Below, piece after piece: positions 1-7,373 of a stretch of 25,839 bases of DNA. Below the pieces are notes generated by a model. The model worked only from the letters and a program-made list of their open reading frames with translations, had not been told where the DNA came from and did not search any database. Made by a program: the position numbers and the translations under genes. The stretch's first letter is position 1. Every line of letters begins with the position of its first letter. This stretch comes from a virus: positions 1 through 25,839 of the IMG/VR virus record IMGVR_UViG_3300044811_000041; one strand, given 5' to 3'.

Positions 1-533
1 AAGCCGTCGGCTGAACGCAGACGCACCTGGTCGCCGGTCGTGACCACGGTGGAACCGACCGACGCCAGCGCCGACTCAAGCTCAGCGGTGACCTTGGACC
101 AGTCGTCGAGCGCGATCGCGCCCTGAAGTCGCACCAGCCGCTCGGTCACCTCACGCTTGACGGAGCCTTCGCGGACCAGCCGAGCGTGATAGGCGAAGTC
201 GCCCTTACCTAGGGACATCAGGCGGCGGATGTAGTCGGCCGTGTCGCCGCGGGCAGCGAACACTCGGTTGCCGATGCCGGCCTGCACGACCGCAAGGCCC
301 TTCGCAATGGCATCCAGCTTCGGGCCGGCGGCGAGGACCTGGTAGATGGCCCGGTGGGTGTAGTCCGCGAACGCCGACTCTGGAAGTGCCTCCAACATCT
401 CGGTGATGTCGCTGTCGGCGTTGAGCAGGAGCCCTAGGGTGACCTGCTCGGACTTGTCCGACAGTGCCCGACCGTCCAGGGTGCCGGCCTGGCTGTCGAG
501 ACCGACGACGGGGGAGGCGTAGCTCGGGTTCAC
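1..533 (-). CDS. DnaB N-terminal-like replication protein, partial (3' end beyond window)
   Basis: The frame is open from a GTG at 533 to the left edge, giving 177 codons with no stop. The start is chosen because GGGAGG lies 7 nt upstream and the GTG overlaps the stop of the preceding small ORF (GTGA). Residues about 27-125 resemble the N-terminal domain of DnaB-type replicative helicases: an E-Q-x-T-L-G-L-L-L opening, then an acidic helix, then a segment with H60-R-A-I-Y followed by predicted helices. In DnaB that domain packs the hexamer and contacts primase. The RecA-like ATPase half would lie beyond the window, so helicase activity is not shown. It could instead be a helicase loader or a DnaB-N-only protein. 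The gene follows the HTH regulator and a 48-residue ORF in a tight operon, as expected for a replication unit of a phage or integrative element. Confidence 0.6.
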   Translation of the reverse strand, partial: MNPSYASPVVGLDSQAGTLDGRALSDKSEQVTLGLLLNADSDITEMLEALPESAFADYTHRAIYQVLAAGPKLDAIAKGLAVVQAGIGNRVFAARGDTADYIRRLMSLGKGDFAYHARLVREGSVKREVTERLVRLQGAIALDDWSKVTAELESALASVGSTVVTTGDQVRLRSADG

Positions 534-676
534 CGGCCGACCTCCCGAAACTCATCGTGTTCGAGGGGCTGTGCGGCGGGCTCGCCGTGGCCTACCTTCA
601 AGTTGTCTCCATCGTGTGTACCCACGAGTGCGGGGCAGGCGAGCCGGGGTGTCTTCAGCACCTCGGCCGTCGTCAT
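530..676 (-). CDS. 48-residue small ORF coupled to both neighbours
   Basis: ATG at 676 overlaps the stop of the HTH gene (ATGA), and the TGA at 530-532 overlaps the GTG of the DnaB-like gene (GTGA). It reads 48 residues beginning MTTAEVLKTPRLACP and ending DEFREVGR. I recognise no domain. Two back-to-back 4-nt overlaps on the same strand are typical of translationally coupled operon genes, which is the main argument that it is real. It may simply be a coupling peptide that delivers ribosomes to the replication gene. Confidence 0.5.
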   Translation of the reverse strand: MTTAEVLKTPRLACPALVGTHDGDNLKVGHGEPAAQPLEHDEFREVGR

Positions 677-957
677 TTCTGGGTCTGGTTGCCGTCGAGC
701 TCGCGACGGAGCGCCTCGAGGTCGTCGAGGACGCGCCGGTAGATCAGCTTGTGTTCGCGGCTCGGCTCGATCTTTCCGCCCGGCTTTTCCCAGCTGTAGA
801 CGGAGAAGTGGCTGACGCCGCAGGCCTCTGCGACGTCTCGGATGCTGGCGCCAACCGACTCGCGGATGGCACGCCGCCGGGCCCTGTCTGGCAGGTGTGC
901 CCGGCGCAGGAAGTCAACAAGTGGCATGCACTCGGCTGAAGTTGGCGTGGTGGTCAT
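673..957 (-). CDS. HTH DNA-binding regulator (XRE-like)
   Basis: The product has 94 residues. Residues about 37-66 form a helix-turn-helix: SIRDVAEACGVSHFSVYSWE has the A-x-x-x-G-V-S-x-x-x-V-x-x-W-E pattern of XRE-family recognition helices. A basic stretch precedes it (RARRRAIRESVG), and the tail (residues 70-90) is a charged helix likely to dimerise. The ATG at 957 has AGGA 8 nt upstream; M11 is an alternative start. It diverges from the DUF2637 operon across a 70-bp gap with palindromes, so autoregulation and control of the transfer operon are the natural inference. It is the first gene of the unit that leads into the DnaB-like gene. The target sites are not proven. Confidence 0.75.
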   Translation of the reverse strand: MTTTPTSAECMPLVDFLRRAHLPDRARRRAIRESVGASIRDVAEACGVSHFSVYSWEKPGGKIEPSREHKLIYRRVLDDLEALRRELDGNQTQK

Positions 958-1027
958 GACAAAGATCCTAGAGGAAAGCGGCGGAACAAGCTAGGAACGT
1001 TCCGCGTATGTATGGCATACTCAACTC
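958..1027. promoter_or_regulatory. Divergent promoter/operator region with nested inverted repeats
   Basis: This 70-bp gap separates the HTH gene (minus) from the DUF2637 gene (plus). It holds a 7-bp inverted repeat GCGGAAC (981-987) / GTTCCGC (999-1005), inside which lies a perfect 10-bp palindrome GGAACGTTCC (994-1003). Directly next to it is GTATG (1006-1010) / CATAC (1016-1020). The second repeat ends 7 bp before the ATG at 1028, so a repressor bound there would cover a promoter. Which protein binds is an inference; the adjacent HTH product is the best candidate. Confidence 0.55.
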
Positions 1028-2215
1028 ATGCCCATGATCCCCCTACGGCCCGACAACGGCCCAGCCGTGACCGGAACGACCACGGTCCCGGTCGATGGCG
1101 GCTGGGGCGCAGGTCGGCACGGGGGTGGACGCATGAGTTCCCGCGAGAAGCCCGACACTCGGCCGTCCTGGACTCAGATCGCGCTGGGCGTCACCGCCGG
1201 CACGATCGCCAGCGTCGGCATCACCGCCGTCACCACCGCCGGGTTCGCACTGTCCTTCGACTCGATCCGCACCGTGGCCCGCGCGGCCTACATCAACGTC
1301 AACCTGGACTGGATGCTGCCCGTCGCGATCGACGGGGCGATGGCCGTCGCCTCCGTGACCGCGATCGTCATGCAGAAGCTCGGCCGCAAGCCCCTCTACC
1401 CGTGGGTGGTGGTGCTCGCCAACGTGCTCATCTCCGTCGGCTGCAACGCGCTGCACGCCTACCAGGGTGGTGGTGAGAGGCCGCTGCCCGTTGGCTGGGC
1501 GATGGCCGTGTCGGCCATTCCCGCGCTCAACCTGGCCCTGTCTCTGCACCTGGCGATCGAGTTGGTGATGGCCGTGGTGAAGCGCAGTGAGAGGCCGGCG
1601 AAGGGTGAGGCTGAGGGCGAAGGCTTCTCTCAGTTCGCACCCACTGTGATCCACGGCGGTACCCAGCCTGCGCGGCCCGCACCCACCCAGCAGGTTCGCA
1701 CCGACGGTCGCACCGACGGTCGCCCCCGGCTCGCACCGGCCATCTCAGCGCCTTCGCTGAACGGCTCGCAGCTGATCACCCAGCAGCCTGCTCAGTCGGC
1801 GAAGGCGGCACCCACCCAGCCTGAGTGGGGGGGTGGGAAGGCCGCTGCGACGGTCGGTGAGCAGTCGGGTGAGAACCGCACCGAGAGGGTCGCAGCGAAG
1901 CTTGAGAACACCCTTCGCAAGCCCGCGTACCCACTCGCCGACGACCCCAACGAGAGCGTCCGCAAACTCGCACGGGCCTACTCACGCAACCCTGCGAAGA
2001 CCAACGCTGACCTGGCGAAACTCGCCAAGGTGAGCGAGGGCACTGCGAACCGGTACATGCCCAAGGTGCGGCAGGCCGCAGTCGACGCCGAGAACGCCGA
2101 TGCGGACGAGGAGCGGGCCCTAAGCGCCCTCAATCTGGGTCCCTTCGCAGCACTCACCTCGTCCGCCCTGACGCCCGTCAACGGCTACTCGTACACCACC
2201 CCTGAGGAGAACTGA
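1028..2215 (+). CDS. DUF2637 membrane protein with C-terminal HTH (SpdB/transfer-associated)
   Basis: The product has 395 residues. Four membrane segments (about 51-75, 96-116, 124-145, 155-183) form the DUF2637 core, including the conserved-looking DWMLPVAIDGAMAVAS stretch. DUF2637 proteins are frequent on actinobacterial conjugative plasmids and integrative elements, next to transfer genes. Residues 185-300 are a low-complexity linker rich in Pro, Gln and Thr. Residues 305-352 look like a helix-turn-helix, with a T-N-A-D-L-A-K-L-A-K-V-S-E-G-T core. A membrane protein with a cytoplasmic DNA-binding tail could tether element DNA near the translocase. The start is uncertain: ATG 1028 has no clear ribosome site and could be leaderless, while ATG 1133 (M36) follows a G-rich stretch. 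It opens the transfer operon and is followed after 3 bp by the next gene. Confidence 0.8.
   Translation: MPMIPLRPDNGPAVTGTTTVPVDGGWGAGRHGGGRMSSREKPDTRPSWTQIALGVTAGTIASVGITAVTTAGFALSFDSIRTVARAAYINVNLDWMLPVAIDGAMAVASVTAIVMQKLGRKPLYPWVVVLANVLISVGCNALHAYQGGGERPLPVGWAMAVSAIPALNLALSLHLAIELVMAVVKRSERPAKGEAEGEGFSQFAPTVIHGGTQPARPAPTQQVRTDGRTDGRPRLAPAISAPSLNGSQLITQQPAQSAKAAPTQPEWGGGKAAATVGEQSGENRTERVAAKLENTLRKPAYPLADDPNESVRKLARAYSRNPAKTNADLAKLAKVSEGTANRYMPKVRQAAVDAENADADEERALSALNLGPFAALTSSALTPVNGYSYTTPEEN
1698..1721 (+). repeat. Tandem 12-bp repeat in the DUF2637 linker
   Basis: The unit GCACCGACGGTC occurs twice in direct tandem and encodes RTDGRTDG in the disordered linker. The number of copies may vary between relatives without shifting the frame, because the unit is 12 bp. 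Confidence 0.7.
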
Positions 2216-2218
2216 CCA

Positions 2219-2431
2219 ATGCGCGTCAACAGGAACGAGTTTCTGCTCTACACAGTCTGGGCCGGCCAGGCGACAGCGGTCTTCGCGATGGGTGCCGTGT
2301 TCGCGTCCCTGCTCCGCGAGCAGGTGCAGGACGTCAAGTTCTTCGGCCTCGCCGCCGGTGCCTGCGTGTTGCTGGCGGTCGGCGCCGAGGTGCTCCGCAT
2401 CGCCCTCAATCGGAAGAAGGCCACCCGATGA
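2219..2431 (+). CDS. Small two-helix membrane protein (Spd-like)
   Basis: The product has 70 residues. There are two hydrophobic segments, about 9-29 and 42-62, and a basic C-terminus (RKKATR) expected in the cytoplasm. GAGGAG lies just upstream of the ATG at 2219, and the stop overlaps the next start (ATGA, 2428-2431). Small hydrophobic proteins encoded in overlapping series beside the tra gene are the hallmark of Spd (spread) genes of Streptomyces plasmids, which help DNA move between compartments of the recipient mycelium. I cannot assign a specific spd name from sequence alone. Confidence 0.7.
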   Translation: MRVNRNEFLLYTVWAGQATAVFAMGAVFASLLREQVQDVKFFGLAAGACVLLAVGAEVLRIALNRKKATR

Positions 2432-2763
2432 CCACCCTCGCCACCCGCACCGCGTCCAGCCTGGCCGTCATCGAAGGCCGGTTCGTGGAGACCGCCCCGC
2501 CCGCACCCTGCCCGCCGATGCCGCCGCCGGAGTTCGGTTCGGCCATCGCCGCAGGTCAGCGCGCCACCGTGCGGAACCCGCACCGCGTGCCAACCCGGAT
2601 CGCCGCGGTACTGCTGCTCGGCACCGCGGCCGGTTCCTTGCTGCACGTGCACGACACCGGAGGCGGGAAGGTCGCGTACGCGGTCGCCCTGTTCCTGGCG
2701 ACCGCGGTGTTCCTGACCTGCCTGATCCGGTTCAACGCCCGCGCCGAAGCGGGCGACCGATAG
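2428..2763 (+). CDS. Small membrane protein with Pro-rich N-terminus (Spd-like)
   Basis: The product has 111 residues and its ATG overlaps the stop of the previous gene. The N-terminus is proline-rich (residues about 23-34, APPAPCPPMPPP). Two membrane segments follow: about 57-74 and 82-100. I recognise no family domain. Position and overlap put it in the same translationally coupled series as its neighbours, so a role in spreading or in the transfer pore is inferred. A 76-bp gap follows; it contains a short inverted repeat ATGGCA/TGCCAT (2772-2784) and no other visible gene. Confidence 0.65.
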   Translation: MTTLATRTASSLAVIEGRFVETAPPAPCPPMPPPEFGSAIAAGQRATVRNPHRVPTRIAAVLLLGTAAGSLLHVHDTGGGKVAYAVALFLATAVFLTCLIRFNARAEAGDR

Positions 2764-2771
2764 CAGCCCCG

Positions 2772-2784
2772 ATGGCACTGCCAT
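2772..2784. repeat. Short perfect inverted repeat in an intra-operon gap
   Basis: ATGGCA and TGCCAT are separated by a single C in the 76-bp gap between two transfer-operon genes. It resembles the GGCATAC half of the repeat before the DUF2637 gene. It may be an operator or chance. Confidence 0.25.
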
Positions 2785-2839
2785 ACCGACTGCCAGCAAC
2801 CCGCTGACCAGCGCAAACACTGAAAGGACATTCGACCTG

Positions 2840-3061
2840 ATGCCGACCCGCCTGCCGATCAGACGAGCCGACCGGCGTGTACGCGAGTTCACCAGCCGGA
2901 TCGACACGGCCAAGACCGAAAGGTCTGTGGTGTTCGCGGCCGTGGGCTGGCTGATGGCCGAGTACTACAAGATCTCGCACCTGCGCCGACCGCACTGGAT
3001 CAACCGGTGGAAGGCGCTGGCCCAGGAGATGAACGAGGAGACCCGTGATGACTCTCAGTGA
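2840..3061 (+). CDS. Small basic protein, unknown function
   Basis: The product has 73 residues. GAAAGGA sits upstream of the ATG at 2840. The N-terminal third is rich in arginine (PTRLPIRRADRRVREF). The middle holds a short hydrophobic patch (VVFAAVGWLMAEYY, about 30-44), followed by HLRRPHWINRWKAL. It is probably a small soluble or membrane-associated protein rather than an integral one. It overlaps the next gene by 17 bp in another frame, which supports operon membership. I recognise no family. Confidence 0.6.
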   Translation: MPTRLPIRRADRRVREFTSRIDTAKTERSVVFAAVGWLMAEYYKISHLRRPHWINRWKALAQEMNEETRDDSQ

Positions 3062-3464
3062 TATGGCAGTGGTGGATGGCAGTCCCGGTCTGGGTGCTGC
3101 ACAGCCCGTCGGCGTTAACGCGCGCGCGAGAGTCAAGCAGAGTGTAACCGCTCGTGATCGTCAGCGCACGTCTGGCAGGTCCCGGACCGCCCGAATCCTC
3201 CGGGTCGTCTACCTCGACGCGGTCGACTCGTGGCCGCTGCGGGAACGTTCCCCGTCGGCCAAGACGGTGTGGCGCACCGACTACAGCGCCCACCTGGACA
3301 CCCCGTGGGCGCCCTACCAGTACTGGACGAAGGCGTGGCGGTTCGTCGCTGTGTTCTTCGCGCTACTCCTCGACGCGCCCAAGTGGCTGCTGATCCACCC
3401 GGTCCGCGGGCCCCTCACCATCACCCTCTTCGCCGCCGGCTACCTGGCCGCCGCGCACCTGTAG
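3045..3464 (+). CDS. Membrane protein of the transfer operon (Spd-like)
   Basis: The product has 138-139 residues. Start is GTG 3045 or ATG 3048; GAGGAG 7 nt before the ATG favours 3048. The first half is basic and polar (residues 25-50). The second half has a hydrophobic stretch about 96-112 (FVAVFFALLLDAPKWLL) and a C-terminal one about 120-138 ending at the stop. The layout suggests a cytoplasmic N-terminus and a membrane hairpin. It contains the palindrome at 3241-3252. Homology is not recognised; the role is inferred from operon position. Confidence 0.65.
   Translation: MMTLSDMAVVDGSPGLGAAQPVGVNARARVKQSVTARDRQRTSGRSRTARILRVVYLDAVDSWPLRERSPSAKTVWRTDYSAHLDTPWAPYQYWTKAWRFVAVFFALLLDAPKWLLIHPVRGPLTITLFAAGYLAAAHL
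3241..3252. promoter_or_regulatory. Perfect palindrome GGGAACGTTCCC, second copy of the operator-like motif
   Basis: The core GGAACGTTCC (3242-3251) is identical to the palindrome at 994-1003 in the divergent promoter region. It lies inside a coding gene. It may be an auxiliary repressor site or a coincidence. Confidence 0.35.
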
Positions 3465-3478
3465 AAAGGAGCACCACC

Positions 3479-3877
3479 ATGTTCGGAATCGGAGCGCGGT
3501 TCGGCACCCTCGCCATCGCCGCAGCCATCCTGTTCATCTCCCACCGCCTGCACAAGTCGAGCAAGCGCGGCGCCAAGAACATCGCCGTCGTCGGCGCGTT
3601 CCTCGCCGGCCTGGCCTTCCTGGTCACCTTCGTCGGCAGCTGGATGCGCGGCGCAAGCTGGCTCGGCGGGGTGTCCGTCGCCGGGCTGATCGTCTGCGCA
3701 GGCATCGTCCTGATCGACTGGCTGATCGACAAGAAGCCCGACAAGCCCGCCTTCTGGGCGGCGTTCGCGCTGGCCCTGTTCATCGTCGTCGGCGCCTCGA
3801 ACCTGCCCGCCGCGGGCAACCAGATCGGCCAGGGCGGTAAGCAGGTCGGCGAGCAGTTGTCGAAGGTGGGCAAGTAG
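3479..3877 (+). CDS. Small polytopic membrane protein (Spd-like)
   Basis: The product has 132 residues, starting at the ATG at 3479, which follows AAGGAG closely and lies 14 bp after the previous stop. Membrane segments are seen at about 5-21, 34-53, 62-82 and 91-108. The tail is soluble and Gly/Gln-rich (AAGNQIGQGGKQVGEQ). The frame is open much further upstream, but only this start has a ribosome site and does not overlap the previous gene. The next gene begins 2 bp after its stop. Role in transfer is inferred from position. Confidence 0.7.
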   Translation: MFGIGARFGTLAIAAAILFISHRLHKSSKRGAKNIAVVGAFLAGLAFLVTFVGSWMRGASWLGGVSVAGLIVCAGIVLIDWLIDKKPDKPAFWAAFALALFIVVGASNLPAAGNQIGQGGKQVGEQLSKVGK

Positions 3878-3879
3878 CC

Positions 3880-4878
3880 GTGATCGAGTTGCTGATCGGC
3901 TGCCTGGTCGTCTCGGGCATGCTGATGACCGTCCCCCGGGCGGTCGCCGACGTCATCGAGACGGTCAAGGCGGCCAACGCCGGGCAGTGGGACGTCGTCA
4001 ACCGGGACCGGGACCGCCGGGCCGCCCGGGGTGAACGGTGGGGCCGCGCCTGGAATGGGGTCCGGCAGGGCCGCAACCGGCAGGCCGGCGGCACCGGCGA
4101 GTACAAGCCCGGTCTCGGCGCCTACCTGGACGACGTCTACCACGGCTGGTGCCAGGACCTGATCGACAAGCGTCAGGCGAAACGCGACCAGCGGAACGCG
4201 GCCGTCGACGACCCGAACGGCCAGTCGTGGGACGACCGGCTCGACGAGGCGGCGACGACGCTGCGGGATCGAAGTGAGGCCCGGCGGGCGACCCAGGACC
4301 CGCAGCCACCGCCGGAGCCGATCGACGAGAGGACCTCGCTGGGCGATGTGATGGGCGGGCAACGGCCCACGCAGGTCCCTGCCGCATCGGTCGACCCGCA
4401 ACAGTCACCGACTGACCGCTCGGCCCCACTGGCTTACTTCGAGCCGCCAGACCTCTACCCGACCCCCCTGGAACCCACCGAAGGAGAGCCCATGCCCGAG
4501 AACACCCCCACCGGCGGCACTGCGACCGGCGACGCCCACGACCTCGAGTCCGCCAGCCAGCAGGCTGACCTGCTCGACGACGACCTGACCCGCATCGACA
4601 CCGCCCTGGACGTCATCGACGAGGCCATCGCCTCGGCCGGCGGCGCGACGGAACTACTCGAGGCGTTCCTGCACTCGAAGAACGTCGACGACACCACCGT
4701 CGGCGGGATGAGTGTCGCCCGGGACATGCTGTCGCCCACCCACATCAAGGCCCTGATCGACGCGATCGCCGCGGCGAAGCAGGGCGTGCGGAACACCAAG
4801 GAAGCGATCGACGTGATGAACGACCAGGCCACCGAGGCGCTGAAGGGCGCCGACGGTTCGATCGTCAACGGCCGCTGA
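3880..4878 (+). CDS. Membrane-anchored protein with acidic helical C-terminus, unknown
   Basis: The product has 332 residues from GTG 3880. An N-terminal hydrophobic segment (about 2-23) is followed by a basic region (45-70: RDRDRRAARGERWGR and similar). Residues 140-205 are a proline-rich linker. The C-terminal 128 residues are acidic and helical (DLLDDDLTRIDTALDVIDEAI). A strong internal ribosome site with an in-frame ATG at 4492 (M205) suggests that the C-terminal part is also made alone. It lies directly before the FtsK-like translocase, where conjugative elements often encode accessory partners. I do not recognise a family. Confidence 0.7.
   Translation: MIELLIGCLVVSGMLMTVPRAVADVIETVKAANAGQWDVVNRDRDRRAARGERWGRAWNGVRQGRNRQAGGTGEYKPGLGAYLDDVYHGWCQDLIDKRQAKRDQRNAAVDDPNGQSWDDRLDEAATTLRDRSEARRATQDPQPPPEPIDERTSLGDVMGGQRPTQVPAASVDPQQSPTDRSAPLAYFEPPDLYPTPLEPTEGEPMPENTPTGGTATGDAHDLESASQQADLLDDDLTRIDTALDVIDEAIASAGGATELLEAFLHSKNVDDTTVGGMSVARDMLSPTHIKALIDAIAAAKQGVRNTKEAIDVMNDQATEALKGADGSIVNGR
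4481..4494 (+). promoter_or_regulatory. Internal ribosome binding site and start inside the 332-residue gene
   Basis: AAGGAG (4481-4486) is 5 nt before an in-frame ATG (4492). Initiation there would give a separate soluble 128-residue product, 4492-4878, starting MPENTPTGG. The site falls exactly at the junction between the Pro-rich linker and the helical C-terminal region. Confidence 0.5.
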
Positions 4879-4900
4879 CCCGTCCGGACTCCACCCGTGG

Positions 4901-4923
4901 CCGCCAAGCCTCGTGTTTGGCGG
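4901..4923. other. Hairpin in the leader of the translocase gene
   Basis: CCGCCAA (4901-4907) and TTGGCGG (4917-4923) form a 7-bp stem with a 9-nt loop in the 90-bp gap before the FtsK-like gene. No T run follows, so it is more likely an attenuator, an RNA processing element or a DNA site than a terminator. It is the only sizeable intergenic gap next to the translocase. Confidence 0.4.
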
Positions 4924-4968
4924 TTGCGGTACCAGCCCGGCCCAGCCCACTTGATATTGGAGATGTAG

Positions 4969-7371
4969 ATGTTCACGACCGAGCAGCGTCCGGCCCCCGT
5001 GCCGCCACGGCCGGGCACCGACGGTGCCTCCGGTCAGGGTAAGGCGCGGATGCCGTCGCGCAACGACCTCGGCGAGCCGGTCCTGCCGCCGGGGGCGACC
5101 ACCTGGTCCTGGCACTACGCCGGCCCCGGTGGGAAGAGCGTCAAGGCGCGGGTCATGGTGCCGGTGAACGACAACGGCGAACGCACCCACATCGACTGGG
5201 AGTGCCGGGCCTGCCCCGACAGCCAGCAGTGGTTCTCGGCGAAGGCGAAGGTCGACCCGAGGTGCAACGTCTGCCGTGGCAAGATGCGGCATGCCCGGTC
5301 GGGCCGCACACGCCGACCGTCGGGCGTGCCGTGGCGCAAACTGTTCGACTCGCAGAAGGAACGCCTCCGGGTCGTAGCCGTCACCGAAGTGGTCGGCGCG
5401 ATAGGTGTCACCGCCGACGTCGCGGACCTGCCCTGGTGGGGTGAGGCCGCCCAGTTCGCCGCAGTGCCCGCCTGTGTGGCCGGGTCATGGTGGCTGACGA
5501 AGGTGTACTTCACCCACCGGGCGGTGAAGGCCGGCAAGGTGGACCCGCACGACGAGGTCGCCGGCAAACGCGCCCGTAAGCTCATCGACCGTCGGGCCCG
5601 GCTGGCCGGCTACATCGCCGCCGTGTGCGGGGTGTGGGTGGAGACCGCCGACGCCATCAACCTGGACCCGACCACCGCCGACGGTGGGCTGGCCATCGCC
5701 GCCCTACTCGGTATCGGCGTGGTCGGATCCCGGCCGTACCGGGCGTGGGTCGACGACCGTAAGGAACGCGCCCGGCTGGCCGCCCTGGACCGGGCGACGG
5801 ACGGGCCGGTCGACACCACCCCGCAGCCCACTCAGGCCGACCTGCTCGCCGCCTACGTGTTGGAGCGCTGGGCGAAGGTGTCGGCGAAGGGTCGGGTGCT
5901 GCACGGCACCCGGCTGCAGGCGATCCGGCCGTCGGTGGGCGGCTGGTCGGCGACGATCGTCGCCGACGACGACTCCGACCTGGACCCGGAGAAGTTCGAC
6001 ATGCCGGAGCCGGTCCGGAAGATCGCCCGCGCCTACAACGTGGGCACCTCCATGGTGTCGATCATCGCGGATCCGCTGGACGCCAACCGGGCCATGATCC
6101 TCGTGCAGCGCACCAGTCCGCTGTCGGCGGGGCGGGTGTGGAACGGCGAGGGCATCGACCCGACCACCGGCACCGCCGAGACGGTCACGCTCGAGGACGG
6201 CAGCCGCGGCCGGCACCAGTTCTGGCGTCCCGGCTGGGGTGCGGTCATGGAACTCATCGCGGGCTGCACGGGCGCCGGCAAGAGTGAGTACTTGAACCTG
6301 CTCCTCGCCCTGGAGCGGCAGTCGAAACTGGCCGTGTCCTGGGTCGGCGACCCGCAGCTCGGGCAGTCCCTCGGCGACGTCCGCGACGGCGTGGACTGGT
6401 TCGCGCCGACCGTCGAAGAAATCCTGATCATGCTGCGGTGCGCGGTCATGGTCATGTTCGCCCGGAACTTCCTGGTCACCAAGATGCGGGTCGTCGAGAC
6501 CAGGCCCAACGGCAAGGTCGTCGAGCGGCGCGTCAAGTACGTCGAGGTGGCCCCGGACTTCCCGCTACTGTCGATCACCATCGACGAGGCGCACATCCCG
6601 ATGAACGACCCCGAACACGGCAAGGAGATCGTCAAGATCCTGGCCCTGCTGGCGAAGTCCGGCCGCAAGGCCAACGTGAAGATCCGGCTACTGGCGCAGT
6701 CGCCGCTGCTGTCCGAACTCAAGGACTCGGTGCTGCGTTCGCAACTCGCGTCGGGCCTGGTCACGGTGTTCCGCACCGCCGACCGTCTCACCGGGCCCGC
6801 GGCGTGGCCGGGCGGGAAGATGCCCGGCGACCCGTCGGCGCTGCCCCGCGAGTGGGAGGACGGATCCACCACGGCCGGCCTCGGCTACATGTCGAGCGTC
6901 AAGCGGATGCGGATGCGCACCGACTACGCCGACGACCTCTATGACCTGATGACCGAAGGGCACACCCTGGGCCTCGAGGCGGCCGTCCTGAACACGGCCG
7001 GTGTCGCCTACGCGGACCGTTGGAAGCGTCTCGACGCGTTCGACAACATGGACCCGGCCGAGTTGCTCGGCGCCGGCATTCCCGCGGGCCTGTTCGGTGG
7101 CGGCGACACCGACATGGACGCGTCGAAGGCCATGGGCGGACGTGAGGCGGTGCTGCGGTTCTTCGCCGAGCGCTGGCTGGACGGCGACCGCGACCCAGTC
7201 CCCTTCGGTGACGTCGCCACGGCGGTGCGGGATGTGGTGAAGACCCGGGCGTGCACGAACGCCTGCAACAAGCTGGTCACCGATCAGGTACTGGACACCG
7301 ACGCCGGGAAGTACTGGCTGACCAAGTCCGGCGCCGAGCTGATCGGCGTCCTCGACGAGGTGCCGGCGTGA
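4969..7371 (+). CDS. FtsK/SpoIIIE-type DNA translocase (TraB-like)
   Basis: The product has 800 residues; ATG 4969 follows GGAG. A four-cysteine zinc ribbon comes first (C79/C82 and C99/C102). Four membrane segments follow, about 133-150, 158-178, 213-230 and 238-254. The motor domain has Walker A GCTGAGKS (432-439) and Walker B LLSITIDEAH with D539-E540. A C-terminal winged-helix region (about 725-795) ends the protein. FtsK/SpoIIIE motors pump double-stranded DNA through membranes; Streptomyces TraB proteins of similar size (about 620-775 residues) are the only protein strictly needed for plasmid transfer, and their winged helix reads clt repeats. The membrane region, motor and Spd-like neighbours support TraB. 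The N-terminal zinc ribbon is not something I know from TraB. A phage packaging or segregation role is less likely. Confidence 0.85.
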   Translation: MFTTEQRPAPVPPRPGTDGASGQGKARMPSRNDLGEPVLPPGATTWSWHYAGPGGKSVKARVMVPVNDNGERTHIDWECRACPDSQQWFSAKAKVDPRCNVCRGKMRHARSGRTRRPSGVPWRKLFDSQKERLRVVAVTEVVGAIGVTADVADLPWWGEAAQFAAVPACVAGSWWLTKVYFTHRAVKAGKVDPHDEVAGKRARKLIDRRARLAGYIAAVCGVWVETADAINLDPTTADGGLAIAALLGIGVVGSRPYRAWVDDRKERARLAALDRATDGPVDTTPQPTQADLLAAYVLERWAKVSAKGRVLHGTRLQAIRPSVGGWSATIVADDDSDLDPEKFDMPEPVRKIARAYNVGTSMVSIIADPLDANRAMILVQRTSPLSAGRVWNGEGIDPTTGTAETVTLEDGSRGRHQFWRPGWGAVMELIAGCTGAGKSEYLNLLLALERQSKLAVSWVGDPQLGQSLGDVRDGVDWFAPTVEEILIMLRCAVMVMFARNFLVTKMRVVETRPNGKVVERRVKYVEVAPDFPLLSITIDEAHIPMNDPEHGKEIVKILALLAKSGRKANVKIRLLAQSPLLSELKDSVLRSQLASGLVTVFRTADRLTGPAAWPGGKMPGDPSALPREWEDGSTTAGLGYMSSVKRMRMRTDYADDLYDLMTEGHTLGLEAAVLNTAGVAYADRWKRLDAFDNMDPAELLGAGIPAGLFGGGDTDMDASKAMGGREAVLRFFAERWLDGDRDPVPFGDVATAVRDVVKTRACTNACNKLVTDQVLDTDAGKYWLTKSGAELIGVLDEVPA

Positions 7372-7373
7372 GC

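Noticed and set aside
1827-1833. Run of seven G in the DUF2637 gene as a phase-variation site
   Set aside because: One short G run in 25.8 kb of G-rich DNA is expected by chance, and there is no sign of a frameshifted allele.
3421-4401. Minus-strand frame of 326 codons opposite the small membrane protein genes
   Set aside because: It is antisense to two genes with ribosome sites and has shadow-type composition.
4879-4968. clt-type transfer site (tandem 8-bp repeats) next to the translocase gene
   Set aside because: No repeated 8-mer is visible in the gap; only a single hairpin is present, so no clt can be claimed.
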